Shown: positions 52,965 to 62,310, counted from the stretch's first letter. The stretch: 64,000 nt of DNA from Novosphingobium terrae (GCF_017163935.1 NZ_JABVZR010000001.1:372001-436000); one strand, 5' to 3'. Notes: generated from the letters alone by a model not told the origin. Numbers and translations are program-made.

Positions 52965-53665
52965 CGGGGGCTGCTTGCTGCACTTTGTGGGCGGGCGATG
53001 AGGGGTGTTCTGAACGCGCTGATTTCGTTTAGAGGATCGCGCTGACTTCAATACCGAACGGTTCTCGCTGTGAGATCAGGCATGGGATCTGTTGGCATCT
53101 ATGGCCGACGTGCCTGTGATGTTATCCCGACAATCCTGCTGCCCATCCAAGCCTCACGGTGGAGGCCGTCGAGGCATTGCTTTGATGCATCGTTGCCGAA
53201 GCTGGTGCCGGGCTCCATTGTTGATTGTGGGCGAGCCCGCTGCCTGATCAGATCCGTTTTGGTGTTTGTTTTGGGCGTAGCTTGCTCCGCCGATCGCTTT
53301 AGAGCGTCTCCGGCATGGGGACCTGAACCCGGCCATGGTTCGCCAAAGACTGTGCCGGAAGCCCGGCGCCCACGCAGACTCTCACGCAGATCGCGCCCAT
53401 CATCAGCGCTGAACACGAAACGCCCTCCCGGAGCGGATTGCTGCCGGAAGGGCGAAAGGGCTCAGGGTTTCCCCTGTCCCATGCGGAGCCTCCATGCGGA
53501 GACCTGTGCCGTTCTCTGGCCCGTCCCGTGTCGCAAACGGGAGGGGCGGCTTTGGTGGATCGGTTCAACAGGGTGGCGTCGAGCCGATCCTCACGCTCCG
53601 CTTTGGCGATTGTGAGTTGCAGGCGCCTCAGGGGGAGGGCGCCCGGCTTTGATGGAAAAGATGTT
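52965..53665. other. Gene-poor stretch between the CheB-like and regulator genes
   Basis: Over 700 bases. Frames exist on both strands but lack codon bias, start signals or protein-like patterning. Small inverted repeats are present near 53428-53458 and at about 53620-53640 (GGCGCC...GGCGCC), and CATGCGGAG is repeated near 53479 and 53493. It could be an eroded gene or an RNA-coding region; nothing is supported. Confidence 0.4.
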
Positions 53666-53691
53666 CTGTCCGATCGCTGTCGATCGGACAG
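53666..53691 (-). terminator. Terminator of the LuxR-type regulator gene
   Basis: CTGTCCGATCG and CGATCGGACAG form a perfect 11-base-pair stem with a four-base loop immediately past the stop. TTTT follows after a few bases on the leftward strand. Confidence 0.75.
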
Positions 53692-53693
53692 GC

Positions 53694-54296
53694 TCAGTCG
53701 ACCAGGGCTGCCTCGATGGCGATGCGGATCGCTTCCGAAGTGTGGTTGGCGCCCATCTTGGTGAGCATGTTGGCGCGGTGAATTTCCACCGTGCGCGGCG
53801 AAATCGACAGCTTCTCACCGATCATGCGGTTGGAGAGGCCACCGGCCACGCCGGCCAGCACTTCGCGCTCACGCTTGGTCAGGCGGTCGACGCGGCTGCG
53901 GGCCAGCGCCTCGCGCAGCTTGGCGCTGCCGAAGGTTTCGGCCTTGGCCTCCGCCTCGGACACGACATGGCCGATTTCTTCACGCGTGAAAGGCCAGGCG
54001 ATATAGTCGATCGCGCCATCCAGCACCGCGCGGACCACCATACGGGTCTCGGGTGCCTGGGCGAAGCCGATCACCGGCAGCCACTGGCCGGAGCGGCCCA
54101 TCTGGGCCAGCAGAGCCGCGATGGAGCGGCCATCGTCATGCACCAGCAGCAGGCCGTTCTTGGGCCAGCGTGCGATCAATTCCGAAGCGTCTTCAAACGG
54201 TTCAACATGGATGTCGCCCCCGGCAAGCAGGTGCGAGATCGCAGCGCGCCGCCGGACATCCCCATCAACAAGAAACAGACTGGTCCCGTTGGTCAT
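53694..54296 (-). CDS. FixJ/LuxR-type regulator with an atypical receiver domain
   Basis: 200 residues: a receiver-like N-terminal domain and a LuxR helix-turn-helix (LTKREREVLAGVAGGLSNRM and SISPRTVEIHRANMLTKMG, about 138-185). At the phospho-acceptor place the sequence is LLVHDDGRS (Asp54/Asp55) instead of a D-x-x-x-P loop, and the conserved Lys of the KP motif is Trp (AWPF, 101-103). It may not be controlled by ordinary phosphorylation. ATG at 54296 has GGGGGAG upstream. It lies between the chemotaxis and flagellar genes and may regulate either. Confidence 0.85.
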   Translation of the reverse strand: MTNGTSLFLVDGDVRRRAAISHLLAGGDIHVEPFEDASELIARWPKNGLLLVHDDGRSIAALLAQMGRSGQWLPVIGFAQAPETRMVVRAVLDGAIDYIAWPFTREEIGHVVSEAEAKAETFGSAKLREALARSRVDRLTKREREVLAGVAGGLSNRMIGEKLSISPRTVEIHRANMLTKMGANHTSEAIRIAIEAALVD

Positions 54297-54867
54297 GATG
54301 GCTCCCCCTGAGTTCATGGTTAACGCCTAGCAATTTCCGCTTAGGTTTTGGACGGTAAACTCCTCCATTTCGGAATACATTTAGGTCCGAAACTGAAGGG
54401 TTGAGGGGTTGCTAAGGGAAAATGCCCAGAATGGCCCGTTTTCGGATCGTTTTGATCCGAATCTGAGTAATATCACCGAGGTATTCCTACCATAATGGGG
54501 CGTTTTTTCTGCGGCCCGGGGAAGGGGCTGCGGTCTGGAGGAGGGCCTTAGACAGCATCAGCCATGAACAAACCCTGAATTTTTGCAGGCGCAGCATGTA
54601 AAATTCGCACCCGCCGCGACTCACTCGCGGGCAATCCTGTGGAATATCCGGAAGATGGTGCTTGACGGCCCGGGGAATGCCGGAATGCTGCGCCGCAGAA
54701 GGGTTGCTGTCAATCCGGGCGGTCAGAAGAGGGCTTGCGGATACAACCAATCTGGAGATGCCGCCGCGTGCTTTTGGACCTCCGTCGGGACAGGGTGCCG
54801 GGAGAAGCCGGGCATCACGGCCATGGCAAGCGGGCCGGAGCATGCTGCCCCGGCCCGACCTGATCTC
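54297..54867. other. Intergenic region between the regulator and fliS
   Basis: 571 bases. The part next to the regulator start (54300-54500) is AT-richer and carries the palindrome at 54441-54461, so it is probably regulatory. The rest, up to the fliS stop, has no supported gene. Confidence 0.45.
54441..54461. promoter_or_regulatory. Perfect inverted repeat upstream of the LuxR-type regulator
   Basis: TTCGGATC and GATCCGAA around GTTTT. Placed 145 bases before the regulator start it could be an operator, or a weak hairpin in the leader. Confidence 0.4.
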
Positions 54868-55248
54868 TCAGTGATCCCCGCCCATCAGATGGGCGGCAAT
54901 GTCGATGACGTCCTGGCGCACATTGCGCAGTGTGCGGCCGTCGAACTCCAGCACGCTGTCCAGCACAGCGTGGCGCGCGGCGGTGTAGAAATGCGCCAGA
55001 GCGCCCGCCATCGTATCGTCGCCGCTCACGCCCACCTGCAAGGCGGTCAGGGCGGAGAGCGCCTGAGTCAGAGCCTTGCTCTTGACCGCATTGTCGCCCT
55101 TGCCATGCGCGTGAATGGCGCTGCCCAGCGATGAGATCACCCGCTCATAGCACATCCGCACCAGCTCTCGCTGGTCGGCACCAGACACGCGCGCCTCGAA
55201 ATCGACGCGGCGGTAGGCCTGAGCAGGATCACGCAGGGCGAGCATCAC
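54868..55248 (-). CDS. fliS: Flagellar export chaperone FliS
   Basis: 126 residues, all helical: DPAQAYRRVDFEARVSGADQ, ELVRMCYERVISSLGSAIHA, then two more helices. FliS binds flagellin before export. It is nine bases downstream of fliD, the usual partner. No flagellin gene is present in the window. Confidence 0.9.
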   Translation of the reverse strand: MMLALRDPAQAYRRVDFEARVSGADQRELVRMCYERVISSLGSAIHAHGKGDNAVKSKALTQALSALTALQVGVSGDDTMAGALAHFYTAARHAVLDSVLEFDGRTLRNVRQDVIDIAAHLMGGDH

Positions 55249-55257
55249 TCATCGCCC

Positions 55258-56781
55258 TCAGCTGCTGCTGCTGTTGGTGTTGTTCCAGGCAGCGATCTGC
55301 TGCTTGAGATACGACAGCGTGGAGTTGTAGGTCGCCACCGTGGCGTCCGTGGCCGCATATTGCGTGGTCAGACGCGTCTGCAGCTGGCTCTGCAAGGTGG
55401 CCAGACTGCTCTGCTGATTGGTGATCGAGCTCTGCAGCGTGGTGTAGCGGCTCACCGAACCCGCCAGCGATCCCGGATCGGTGGTGGTGGTCAGCGCGCT
55501 GACCATCTTGTTGACGGTGGCATAGACGCCGTTGACGCCCTTGGTGAACATGGCGGCGACACCGCTGGGGCTGTTCTGCAGCGCGGTGGCCAGCTTGGTG
55601 GTGTCCAGCGTATAGGTGCCGTCCTTCTGCACGCTCAGCCCCAGATCGGCCAGGGTCTGCGGCGCGCCGGAGGCGGCGTTGGGCATGATGATCGTGCCGG
55701 CCAGATTGGCGAACTGGCGTGCCATCGCCTTGGCGCCGGTGTCATTGGCCAGGCCCGCGCCGGCAGCCGTATCGGTGTTCATATCGCCAAGGATGCTGTT
55801 GAGCGCCGAGGTGATGTTCTGCATCGCCGTGGTGATGCCCGAGGAGGGATCGCCGAAGCTCACCGTGGTGGGATTGCCGGTGTTGGTGCCCGTCAGCTTG
55901 AGCGACAGGCCCGGGGCGGCATTGGCGATGGTGTTGCTGGTGCTGGTGCGCGCCACGCCGTCCAGCGTGTAGGCGGCATTGGTCGCCGGCGTCGTCACCG
56001 TGTAGTTGCTGGTGGTGGAGGTGGGATCATAGGCGAAGTTCGACAGGCTGGTGGTGCCGGTCGTGCCGGTGCCGCTGGCGCTGATCGTGAAGCCGTTGGC
56101 GGCGCCTTCGGTTCCCTTCATCACCAGCTGCTGCGTGCCGTCGGTGTTGGTGGTGACGTAAGCGGTGACGCCGATCGCGGCGCCGTTGATCGAGCTGGCC
56201 ACGGAGGACAGCGAGGAACCGTCGGCAATGGTGATCGTGGCCGAAGCATGGGTGGAATCAGCCGAGAAGGTGCTGCCCGATACCGTGCCGAAGTTGAAGG
56301 TCAGCGTGCCGCCCTGGACGGTCGCGCCGCTGGCCAGGCTGGTGGCGGCCATGGTCTGGGGCTTGGCAAGCTGGGTGACTTCCAGCGAGTAGCTGCTCGA
56401 CGCGCCCGCGCTGCCGACCGGCAGCGTGGCGGTGGCCACCGAACTGTTGGCCACGGTGGGCGAGGGCAGCAGGTTGCCGCCGTCGATCAGGGTGGACAGC
56501 GCGCTCTGGAAGGAGAGCAGGTCGCTTTTCAGCTGGCCGGCCTCGGTGATCTGCAACTGGACGGTGGAAAGCTGCGTGTTCAAGGCATCGTTCTGGCTGG
56601 CATATTGCGCCGCCGCGATGCTTGACGCCAGCGACGTCAAGTTGGCCCCAGTGTTGACACCGAGCGAAGACAGGATCTGGGACCCGATCGTTGCCTTGCT
56701 CGCCGAAGTGCTCGTCGTCGACGTCGTCGCGGTCGAGGCCGTAGACGATGTCGAGGAGCTCGTGGATGATGTCGTGGTCAT
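55258..56781 (-). CDS. fliD: Flagellar filament cap protein FliD (hook-associated protein 2)
   Basis: 507 residues. It begins with an unusual Thr/Ser-rich run (TTTSSTSSSTSSTASTATTS and more), then the FliD N-terminal domain (IGSQILSSLGVNTGANLTSL) and a variable outer domain. The C-terminal coiled coil is QSSITNQQSSLATLQSQLQT and ATYNSTLSYLKQQIAAWNN. It is secreted and caps the growing filament. Very low sequence complexity throughout, rich in Ser, Thr, Ala, Gly. Confidence 0.92.
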   Translation of the reverse strand: MTTTSSTSSSTSSTASTATTSTTSTSASKATIGSQILSSLGVNTGANLTSLASSIAAAQYASQNDALNTQLSTVQLQITEAGQLKSDLLSFQSALSTLIDGGNLLPSPTVANSSVATATLPVGSAGASSSYSLEVTQLAKPQTMAATSLASGATVQGGTLTFNFGTVSGSTFSADSTHASATITIADGSSLSSVASSINGAAIGVTAYVTTNTDGTQQLVMKGTEGAANGFTISASGTGTTGTTSLSNFAYDPTSTTSNYTVTTPATNAAYTLDGVARTSTSNTIANAAPGLSLKLTGTNTGNPTTVSFGDPSSGITTAMQNITSALNSILGDMNTDTAAGAGLANDTGAKAMARQFANLAGTIIMPNAASGAPQTLADLGLSVQKDGTYTLDTTKLATALQNSPSGVAAMFTKGVNGVYATVNKMVSALTTTTDPGSLAGSVSRYTTLQSSITNQQSSLATLQSQLQTRLTTQYAATDATVATYNSTLSYLKQQIAAWNNTNSSSS

Positions 56782-56845
56782 GACGGTAAGAACGGCTCCT
56801 GTCGCTGGGGCTTAAGGATGAAAGACGATTAACTTTTGGCGGAGA

Positions 56846-56960
56846 GGAAGGGAGAAGAGAGGCGCGAGGGGGGAGTTTCGAGTCGATCGCATGCCTGAGG
56901 AGACATGCTCCGGGTCTGCGCGCTTCCATGGCGACTTCCGGCGCGACCGCAGTGGTGTCC
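56846..56960. repeat. Palindromic-end repeat, copy G, single long-type end
   Basis: GGAAGGGAGAAGAG, then GCGAGGGGGGAG at 56864 and a decayed nested hairpin at 56889-56908 (GCATG, CATGC). Then TGCTCCGGGTC, GCGCTTCCATGGCGACTTCCG matches, in order, the left end of copy D. No partner end is visible, so this is a solo or truncated end. It lies between flhB and fliD inside the flagellar run. Confidence 0.7.
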
Positions 56961-56976
56961 GATGCGCTCCATCGGC

Positions 56977-58128
56977 TTACTCCTCCTCCGGTTCGTCGGG
57001 CTGCGGGCGGCCATCGGTGTCGAAGCGCAGCTCCACGGGGACATCCACGATGGGGGCATCGCGCTGCTCGCCGCGTTTCAGCGACATGACGAAGCCCAGC
57101 ACGCCTGCCACCGCCACATAGAGTTCCTCGCGGATCATCTGATTGTCGCGCGTGGTGTAGTAGAGCGCGCGGGCCAGACCGGGGAATTCCAGACAGGGAA
57201 TGGCGCGTTCGGCGGCCAGTTCACGGATCGCCAGCGCCTTTTCGCCCTTGCCTTTCACCACCACCACCGGGGCGGGGGCGATCTCCGGATCATAGACCAG
57301 CGCCACCGAGAAATGCGTCGGGTTGGTCACCACGAACTCCGCCTTGCGCATGGCCGCGCCGATCGCGCCCATGGCGATCTGGCGCTGGCGGCGGCGACGG
57401 TGAGCGCGCGCTTCGGGGCTGCCTTCCTGTTCCTTATGTTCGTCCTTCACCTCCTGCAGGCTCATGCGCAGGCGGTTGCGGCGGCGCAGCCATTGCACCG
57501 GCCAGTCGAACATGGCGATGATCACGAAGCCCACCGAAAGCTGCAGCATCAGCGAGGTGATTGCCTCCCAGGCGAAATTCAGCTGCCCGGCCAGCCCCAC
57601 ATCGGCCAGCTCCTGCAGGCCCTCGATCCGCGATTTGCCCCAGAACCAGGCGATGGTGCCCAGCAGCGCCAGTTTCAGCAGGCCCTTGCCCACCTCGATC
57701 CAGCCCTGCGGCCCGAAGACCTTGCTCATCCCCTTGATCGGATCGAGCCGCGACCCCTTGGGCATCAGATTGCTGGCGACAAAGCGGCCATATTTCCCGG
57801 CCATGCCCAATTGCACGAAGAGCGTGGCGGCGATCACCATCACCGCCAGCACGATCACCGGGACAACCACTGCGGCGCCCAGCTTCAGGATCAGCAGGCC
57901 GGGGCGGAAATCCTCCAGATCGGCGCGGTTCCACACCAGCCCCATCCGCATGGCATTGGTCATGCCCGACAGCAGCCAGGGCCCGAAGGCCTTCATAAAG
58001 GCGGCGGCGACCAGCGCGGTGGCGGCCACGGCCAACTCGCGTGAGCGCAGGACGTCACCACCCTCGGCGGAGTCCTTTAAGCGCTTGTCGGTTGGTTCCT
58101 GGGTTTTCTCACCGGCGGTCTCGGCCAT
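56977..58128 (-). CDS. flhB: Flagellar export switch protein FlhB
   Basis: 383 residues. Four membrane segments in the N-terminal half, a charged cytoplasmic linker (DEHKEQEGSPEARAHRRRRQ), and the autocleavage site NPTH in FVVTNPTHFSVALVYDPE (about 266). The C-terminal domain ends EEE. FlhB controls the change from hook to filament export. It begins one base after fliR ends. Confidence 0.95.
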   Translation of the reverse strand: MAETAGEKTQEPTDKRLKDSAEGGDVLRSRELAVAATALVAAAFMKAFGPWLLSGMTNAMRMGLVWNRADLEDFRPGLLILKLGAAVVVPVIVLAVMVIAATLFVQLGMAGKYGRFVASNLMPKGSRLDPIKGMSKVFGPQGWIEVGKGLLKLALLGTIAWFWGKSRIEGLQELADVGLAGQLNFAWEAITSLMLQLSVGFVIIAMFDWPVQWLRRRNRLRMSLQEVKDEHKEQEGSPEARAHRRRRQRQIAMGAIGAAMRKAEFVVTNPTHFSVALVYDPEIAPAPVVVVKGKGEKALAIRELAAERAIPCLEFPGLARALYYTTRDNQMIREELYVAVAGVLGFVMSLKRGEQRDAPIVDVPVELRFDTDGRPQPDEPEEE

Positions 58129-58129
58129 C

Positions 58130-58924
58130 CTAGCCTCCCATCGCCTGTGTGACCTGTTCGATCGCCGCAGCGGAGAGGTCGGTCATGCGGTCGCTGATCA
58201 TCGGCGCGGTGGCCAGCAGCGCGGCCAGCCCGGCAACGATCCCGGCGGGCAGGCCCAGCGAAAACAGATTGAGCGAGGGCGCCGAGCGGCTGAGCAGACC
58301 GGCAAGAATTTGCACCAGCAGCAGGGTCAGCGTGACAGGCAGGGCCATCATCACGGCGGTGGCGAACATCGTCGAGGCAAAGCTGAGCACCACGCCAAGG
58401 CGTGGCGCCGACATCACCGCCGAACCCAGCACATGGCCGGGCGGGAAAGCCTCATAGCTTTTGACCACCAGCGCCAGCCATTGCAAATGCGCGCCAAGGC
58501 CCAGAAAGATCAGCGTCAGCACCACGGCAAAATATTGCCCGAGGATCGGCGAACGCGCGCCGGAGTTGGGATCGACTGTGGCGGCAAGGCTCAAACCCAT
58601 GCCGCCGCCGATCAGTTCGGCGGCAATGGCGGGCGTGGCAAAGCTGAGCTGCAGCACAAAGCCCAGCATGGTGCCAATCGCCACCTCGCCGATGATCGCC
58701 AGATAGCCCGACATCGACATGAGGTCGGCGGGCGCGGCCACCTTGGTGCTGTTGGCCACCAGCAAAGCGATGGCCCCGGCCATGATGACGCGCACCTGCG
58801 GCGGCACATTGCCGGTGCCGAAGAAGGGGGCAGCCACCAGAGCTGCGCCGATGCGGGTCATCAGGAAGGCCCAGCGCCAGAATTCGACCTCAAGGTCGCC
58901 AAAGCCGAAGTTGAGACCCAGCAT
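58130..58924 (-). CDS. fliR: Flagellar export gate protein FliR
   Basis: 264 residues with about six membrane segments: FLMTRIGAALVAAPFFGTGN, VLQLSFATPAIAAELIGGGM, and LLVQILAGLLSRSAPSLNLF match FliR. With FliP and FliQ it forms the export gate in the basal body. It starts six bases after fliQ ends and is almost fused to flhB. Confidence 0.94.
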   Translation of the reverse strand: MLGLNFGFGDLEVEFWRWAFLMTRIGAALVAAPFFGTGNVPPQVRVIMAGAIALLVANSTKVAAPADLMSMSGYLAIIGEVAIGTMLGFVLQLSFATPAIAAELIGGGMGLSLAATVDPNSGARSPILGQYFAVVLTLIFLGLGAHLQWLALVVKSYEAFPPGHVLGSAVMSAPRLGVVLSFASTMFATAVMMALPVTLTLLLVQILAGLLSRSAPSLNLFSLGLPAGIVAGLAALLATAPMISDRMTDLSAAAIEQVTQAMGG

Positions 58925-58930
58925 GCGCTC

Positions 58931-59221
58931 TTAGCCCACATTGCCCGTGCCCGCGCCGAGGCGGGCGATGGCGGCGAAGATGTCTTTGGTGAAGTCGCCG
59001 ATCAGCCCCATCATGCTGGCGCCCAGCAGCATCAGCAGCAGCACGGTGATGGCGATCTTGGGCAGAAAGGTCAGTGTCTGCTCGTTGATCGAGGTGGCGG
59101 CCTGAAAGATGCCGACGATGAGGCCCACGGCCAGACAGCCCAGCAGCACCGGGGCGGCGCACAGCGTCACCACCCAGAGCATGCGGTCCGCCAGGTTGAG
59201 CATCAGCGATGTGTCGTCCAT
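58931..59221 (-). CDS. fliQ: Flagellar export gate protein FliQ
   Basis: 96 residues, two membrane helices: LWVVTLCAAPVLLGCLAVGL (around residue 20) and KIAITVLLLMLLGASMMGLI. The AATSINEQTLTFLPK loop is the FliQ signature. Fits exactly between fliP and fliR. Confidence 0.95.
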   Translation of the reverse strand: MDDTSLMLNLADRMLWVVTLCAAPVLLGCLAVGLIVGIFQAATSINEQTLTFLPKIAITVLLLMLLGASMMGLIGDFTKDIFAAIARLGAGTGNVG

Positions 59222-59234
59222 GTCGCGCGCTCCC

Positions 59235-60035
59235 TTAGCCGAAGCTCGATGCCAGAGAGCCCATCAACAGCGCCCAGCCATCGACCAGCACGAAGAGCAG
59301 CAGCTTGAAGGGCAGAGAGATGATCGTCGGGCTCATCATCATCATGCCCAGCGACATCAGCACCGAGGAAACCACAAGGTCGATCACGAGGAACGGCAGA
59401 TAGAGCATGAAACCGATCTGGAAGGCCGTCTTCAACTCGCTGGTGACGAAGGCGGGCAGCAGGATCGAGAAGGGAATGTCCTGCGCATTGGCGAACTTCG
59501 GCGCCTTGGCCATATCGGCAAACATCTGCAGGTCGGTCTTGCGGGTCTGGCGCACCATGAACTCATGGAACTGCGCGCCGCCCACGGTGATCGCCTGCTG
59601 GGCGTTGATCTGCCCTGCCGAATAGGGGGCGATGGCCTGCGTGTTCAGCTTGTCCAGCGTGGGGGCCATCACGAAGAGCGAGAGAAACAGCGCCAGACCG
59701 ATCAGCACCTGATTGGGCGGGCTCTGCTGCAGGCCCAGCGCCTGACGCAGGATCGAGAGCACGACAAGGATGCGGGTGAAGCTGGTCATCATCAGGATCA
59801 GGCTGGGCAGGATCGTCAGCAGGCCCATGATGATAAGAAGTTGCAGCGAGAGGGTTAAACCTCCGCCCGGCCCGCCGTTCATAGACTGGAAGGCGCGGTC
59901 CATCGCCCCGGGGATGGCGCTGGGCATGGAAGGGCCACCGGACGCAGCGGCGGGCGCTGCGCTCTGGGCAAAGGCGGTGCCCGATATGAGTGAACCTGCC
60001 AGCAGCGTCAGCAGGGCGAAAAACTTGCGCATCAT
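59235..60035 (-). CDS. fliP: Flagellar export gate protein FliP
   Basis: 266 residues from ATG at 60035 (or 60032), with AAAGG upstream; the frame extends further but not with FliP-like sequence. A cleavable signal ([20 protein letters not shown]) precedes the membrane core. Motifs: [40 protein letters not shown], and [15 protein letters not shown] [20 protein letters not shown]. Confidence 0.95.
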   Translation of the reverse strand: MMRKFFALLTLLAGSLISGTAFAQSAAPAAASGGPSMPSAIPGAMDRAFQSMNGGPGGGLTLSLQLLIIMGLLTILPSLILMMTSFTRILVVLSILRQALGLQQSPPNQVLIGLALFLSLFVMAPTLDKLNTQAIAPYSAGQINAQQAITVGGAQFHEFMVRQTRKTDLQMFADMAKAPKFANAQDIPFSILLPAFVTSELKTAFQIGFMLYLPFLVIDLVVSSVLMSLGMMMMSPTIISLPFKLLLFVLVDGWALLMGSLASSFG

Positions 60036-60036
60036 C

Positions 60037-60411
60037 TTACCTTTGCGTGCGGCGCAGGGTGCGGGCGAAGCTGGGGCCATCCTGGTCACCAGAGAAGTCG
60101 CCATCAAAATCGCTGTCGAAACCGTCATCCGGATCATGGTCGATGATCGTGGCGGAACGCGCGGGGGCCTCTGCCAGACGGGTGAGCCCATGGCGTGAGG
60201 TGGAGACCAGAATCTCCTTCCCGTGGAATTCCAGCACCGCCAGCTTCATCGTGGGCGAGAGCATCAGCGTCTCGACCACTTTCACCGAACGGCGGCGCCC
60301 ATCGCCCCCCTGCATGCGGTTCTGCATCACCTGAGACAATTTCAGGCTGCCCCAGACCATGCCGCCGATGATCGGCAGCAGGATCAACAGCTTGAGGACG
60401 TACCAGACCAT
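60037..60411 (-). CDS. fliO: Flagellar biosynthesis protein FliO
   Basis: 124 residues. One N-terminal membrane helix ([20 protein letters not shown]), a small cytoplasmic domain with [20 protein letters not shown] and an acidic tail ([20 protein letters not shown]). FliO assists FliP assembly. It overlaps fliN by one base and is directly followed by fliP, which together with the fold fixes the call. Confidence 0.82.
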   Translation of the reverse strand: MVWYVLKLLILLPIIGGMVWGSLKLSQVMQNRMQGGDGRRRSVKVVETLMLSPTMKLAVLEFHGKEILVSTSRHGLTRLAEAPARSATIIDHDPDDGFDSDFDGDFSGDQDGPSFARTLRRTQR

Positions 60412-60689
60412 TATGCGGCGCTGTCCAGAGCAGCATCACCGCTGGCCATTTCCACGATGCGCAGGCCGAAACGGTTGCCCTGGGCCACGATCTCGCCCTT
60501 GGCGATGACCTTGCCATTAACCATAACATCCAACAGCTCGTCGGTCAGACGGTCGAGCATCACCACGCTCTCTTCGCCCAGCGACAGCACATCACGCAGT
60601 TTCATATCGGCCCGGCCCAGTTCGACCGAGAGGCGCACATCCACATCCTTGAGGAAGTCGAAGCCGCGGGGATTGAGGTTCATGGTCAT
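60411..60689 (-). CDS. fliN: Flagellar switch protein FliN
   Basis: 92 residues, a SpoA domain: FLKDVDVRLSVELGRADMKL, LSLGEESVVMLDRLTDELLD, VNGKVIAKGEIVAQGNRFGL. It forms the C-ring with FliM and FliG. It is of the short alphaproteobacterial type, without a long N-terminal region. Confidence 0.95.
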   Translation of the reverse strand: MTMNLNPRGFDFLKDVDVRLSVELGRADMKLRDVLSLGEESVVMLDRLTDELLDVMVNGKVIAKGEIVAQGNRFGLRIVEMASGDAALDSAA

Positions 60690-60726
60690 TTGCTCCCGGA
60701 AAATCCAAAAAGGTCTAGATCAGAAA

Positions 60727-61659
60727 TCAGATCGTGTCGTCAAAGGCTTTGGTGATCTGCACGGCAACGCGCTCATCCACCGCACCGATTGTCCCCTGTG
60801 CGAAGGTGGCGTTGCCCACACGCAGCGGTACTGCGCGCGCCACAGACACCGGCAAAACATCCCCCGGCGCCATATTGGCGATGGTGGAAAAAGGAATACG
60901 CATATCCACGACGATGGCGCGCACCTCGATCGGCAGATCGCTGAAAGGCGCGTCCGAAGGGCTGCCCAGCGGGTGCGAGCGGCCAAGCGACAGCACTTCC
61001 GAACCCTCGGCGAAACCGAAGAGGCGGGCCAGCGTGCCGATGGGCATGGCGTAGGTGATCAGCCAGGGCAGCGTGCCGCCATCATCCACTTCCAGCGTGA
61101 GGACGGCCAGCGTCTGCTCCTCGGGGAAGGGGGCCAGCATCGCCAGATTGCCGTCGCGGCGCAGCGGGGTGATGCTGGGCACCGGCATGCCTGCCGCCCG
61201 GCCCGCTGTGGCGGTCAGCGCGGAGGAGAGGTGATCGCCGATCAGCACTTCCATGCGGCCGATCATCAGTTCGGCGGCCATGGGGAAGCTTTCGGGCAGG
61301 GGGGCCGGGGCCTCACCCTTGCCGCCGAAGGCACGGTCGACGATGCGCAGCACCGGCTCGGCCTCGACCGAGACAAACAGGGGCGCATTGCCGCCCACCG
61401 CAAAGATGCTGTTGGCCGCCAGCGTGGCGATCGAGCCGTGCAGCGTCGAGAGGTCGCCCTCCTTGGCCTGCGTGGCTTTCACCAGCGGGGCCTCGCCGCC
61501 CAGCAGCGGGGCCAGAGCGGCAGCCATGCGGCGGGCCAGACGGTCCCCAAGGCGGTTGAGCAGGGGCAGCAGTTCGCTGGCGCCGGGGCCCTGACGCAGC
61601 AGTTCAGGAGCGTGTTGGGCCAGGGTGCGTTCGGCAATAAAGGCGCGTTCGGGTTTCAT
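60727..61659 (-). CDS. fliM: Flagellar switch protein FliM, lacking the CheY-binding peptide
   Basis: 310 residues. The CheC-like middle domain has VDRAFGGKGE and LMIGRMEVLIGDHL, and the C-terminal SpoA domain has FSDLPIEVRAIVVDMRIPFS and GDVLPVSVARAVPLRVGNAT. The usual N-terminal EIDALL motif that binds phospho-CheY is missing: the protein starts MKPERAFIAERTLAQHAPEL. ATG at 61659 was used; a longer frame is not available without going beyond a stop. It lies between fliL and fliN. Confidence 0.88.
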   Translation of the reverse strand: MKPERAFIAERTLAQHAPELLRQGPGASELLPLLNRLGDRLARRMAAALAPLLGGEAPLVKATQAKEGDLSTLHGSIATLAANSIFAVGGNAPLFVSVEAEPVLRIVDRAFGGKGEAPAPLPESFPMAAELMIGRMEVLIGDHLSSALTATAGRAAGMPVPSITPLRRDGNLAMLAPFPEEQTLAVLTLEVDDGGTLPWLITYAMPIGTLARLFGFAEGSEVLSLGRSHPLGSPSDAPFSDLPIEVRAIVVDMRIPFSTIANMAPGDVLPVSVARAVPLRVGNATFAQGTIGAVDERVAVQITKAFDDTI

Positions 61660-61710
61660 CGGGTCAGACCGTCGCTATCGTGAAGGGGAGGAAAGGGCGG
61701 CGGAAGGGAA

Positions 61711-62310
61711 TTACTGGACCAGGAAGGTCTTGAAGTAGACATCGTCGACACCGCCGAAGCCTTCTTCCTTCACCAGAACCTGGTTGATGGCAGCGGTCAG
61801 GCGCTTGGTCAGCTTGTCCTTGCCCTCGATGGTTTCGATGTCATCGGCAGGGGTGTCGGCCAGCACGCTGAGCATGGACGAGCGCACGGCCAGCTCATGC
61901 TTCTTGAGCCACATAAGGACGCGGCCATCGCGATGGGTGGAGCAGGCGAGGCTGACCTGGATCAGCTGGGCCGAGCCCTTCAGGTTCGAGGTGAAATCCT
62001 CGCTGAAGTTGTAATAGCTGGTCTTGTAGGGGCTGCCGCCTTCGCCTTCCACTTCGGCGCCGGCATCGCCTTCCTTGCCGCCTTCGGCCTTGGGGGCATA
62101 GGGGTCAACCTCGCCCTTGCGGACCAGCTTGGGGCCCAGATCTTCCTTCGCCTTGGCGCCACCGCCACCGATGATGCCCATCTTGACCATGGCAAAGGCA
62201 GCGCCTCCGCCCACCGCCAGCATCAGAACGGCCACGATGGCGATGATCATCACCATGCTCTTGCCCTTCTTGGCGGGTTTTTCTTCGGTCGCTGCTTCAG
62301 CCTTGCTCAT
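61711..62310 (-). CDS. fliL: Flagellar basal body protein FliL
   Basis: 199 residues. A Lys-rich cytoplasmic start (EEKPAKKGKS), one membrane helix (MVMIIAIVAVLMLAVGGGAA), a charged linker and the periplasmic FliL domain (YYNFSEDFTSNLKGSAQLIQ ... DDVYFKTFLVQ). FliL surrounds and stabilises the stator units. It is upstream of fliM by 51 bases. Confidence 0.92.
   Translation of the reverse strand: MSKAEAATEEKPAKKGKSMVMIIAIVAVLMLAVGGGAAFAMVKMGIIGGGGAKAKEDLGPKLVRKGEVDPYAPKAEGGKEGDAGAEVEGEGGSPYKTSYYNFSEDFTSNLKGSAQLIQVSLACSTHRDGRVLMWLKKHELAVRSSMLSVLADTPADDIETIEGKDKLTKRLTAAINQVLVKEEGFGGVDDVYFKTFLVQ

Noticed and set aside
57464..59308. 614-codon rightward frame across flhB, fliR and fliQ
   Set aside because: Shadow of three well-supported flagellar genes; low-complexity Gln/His/Arg translation.
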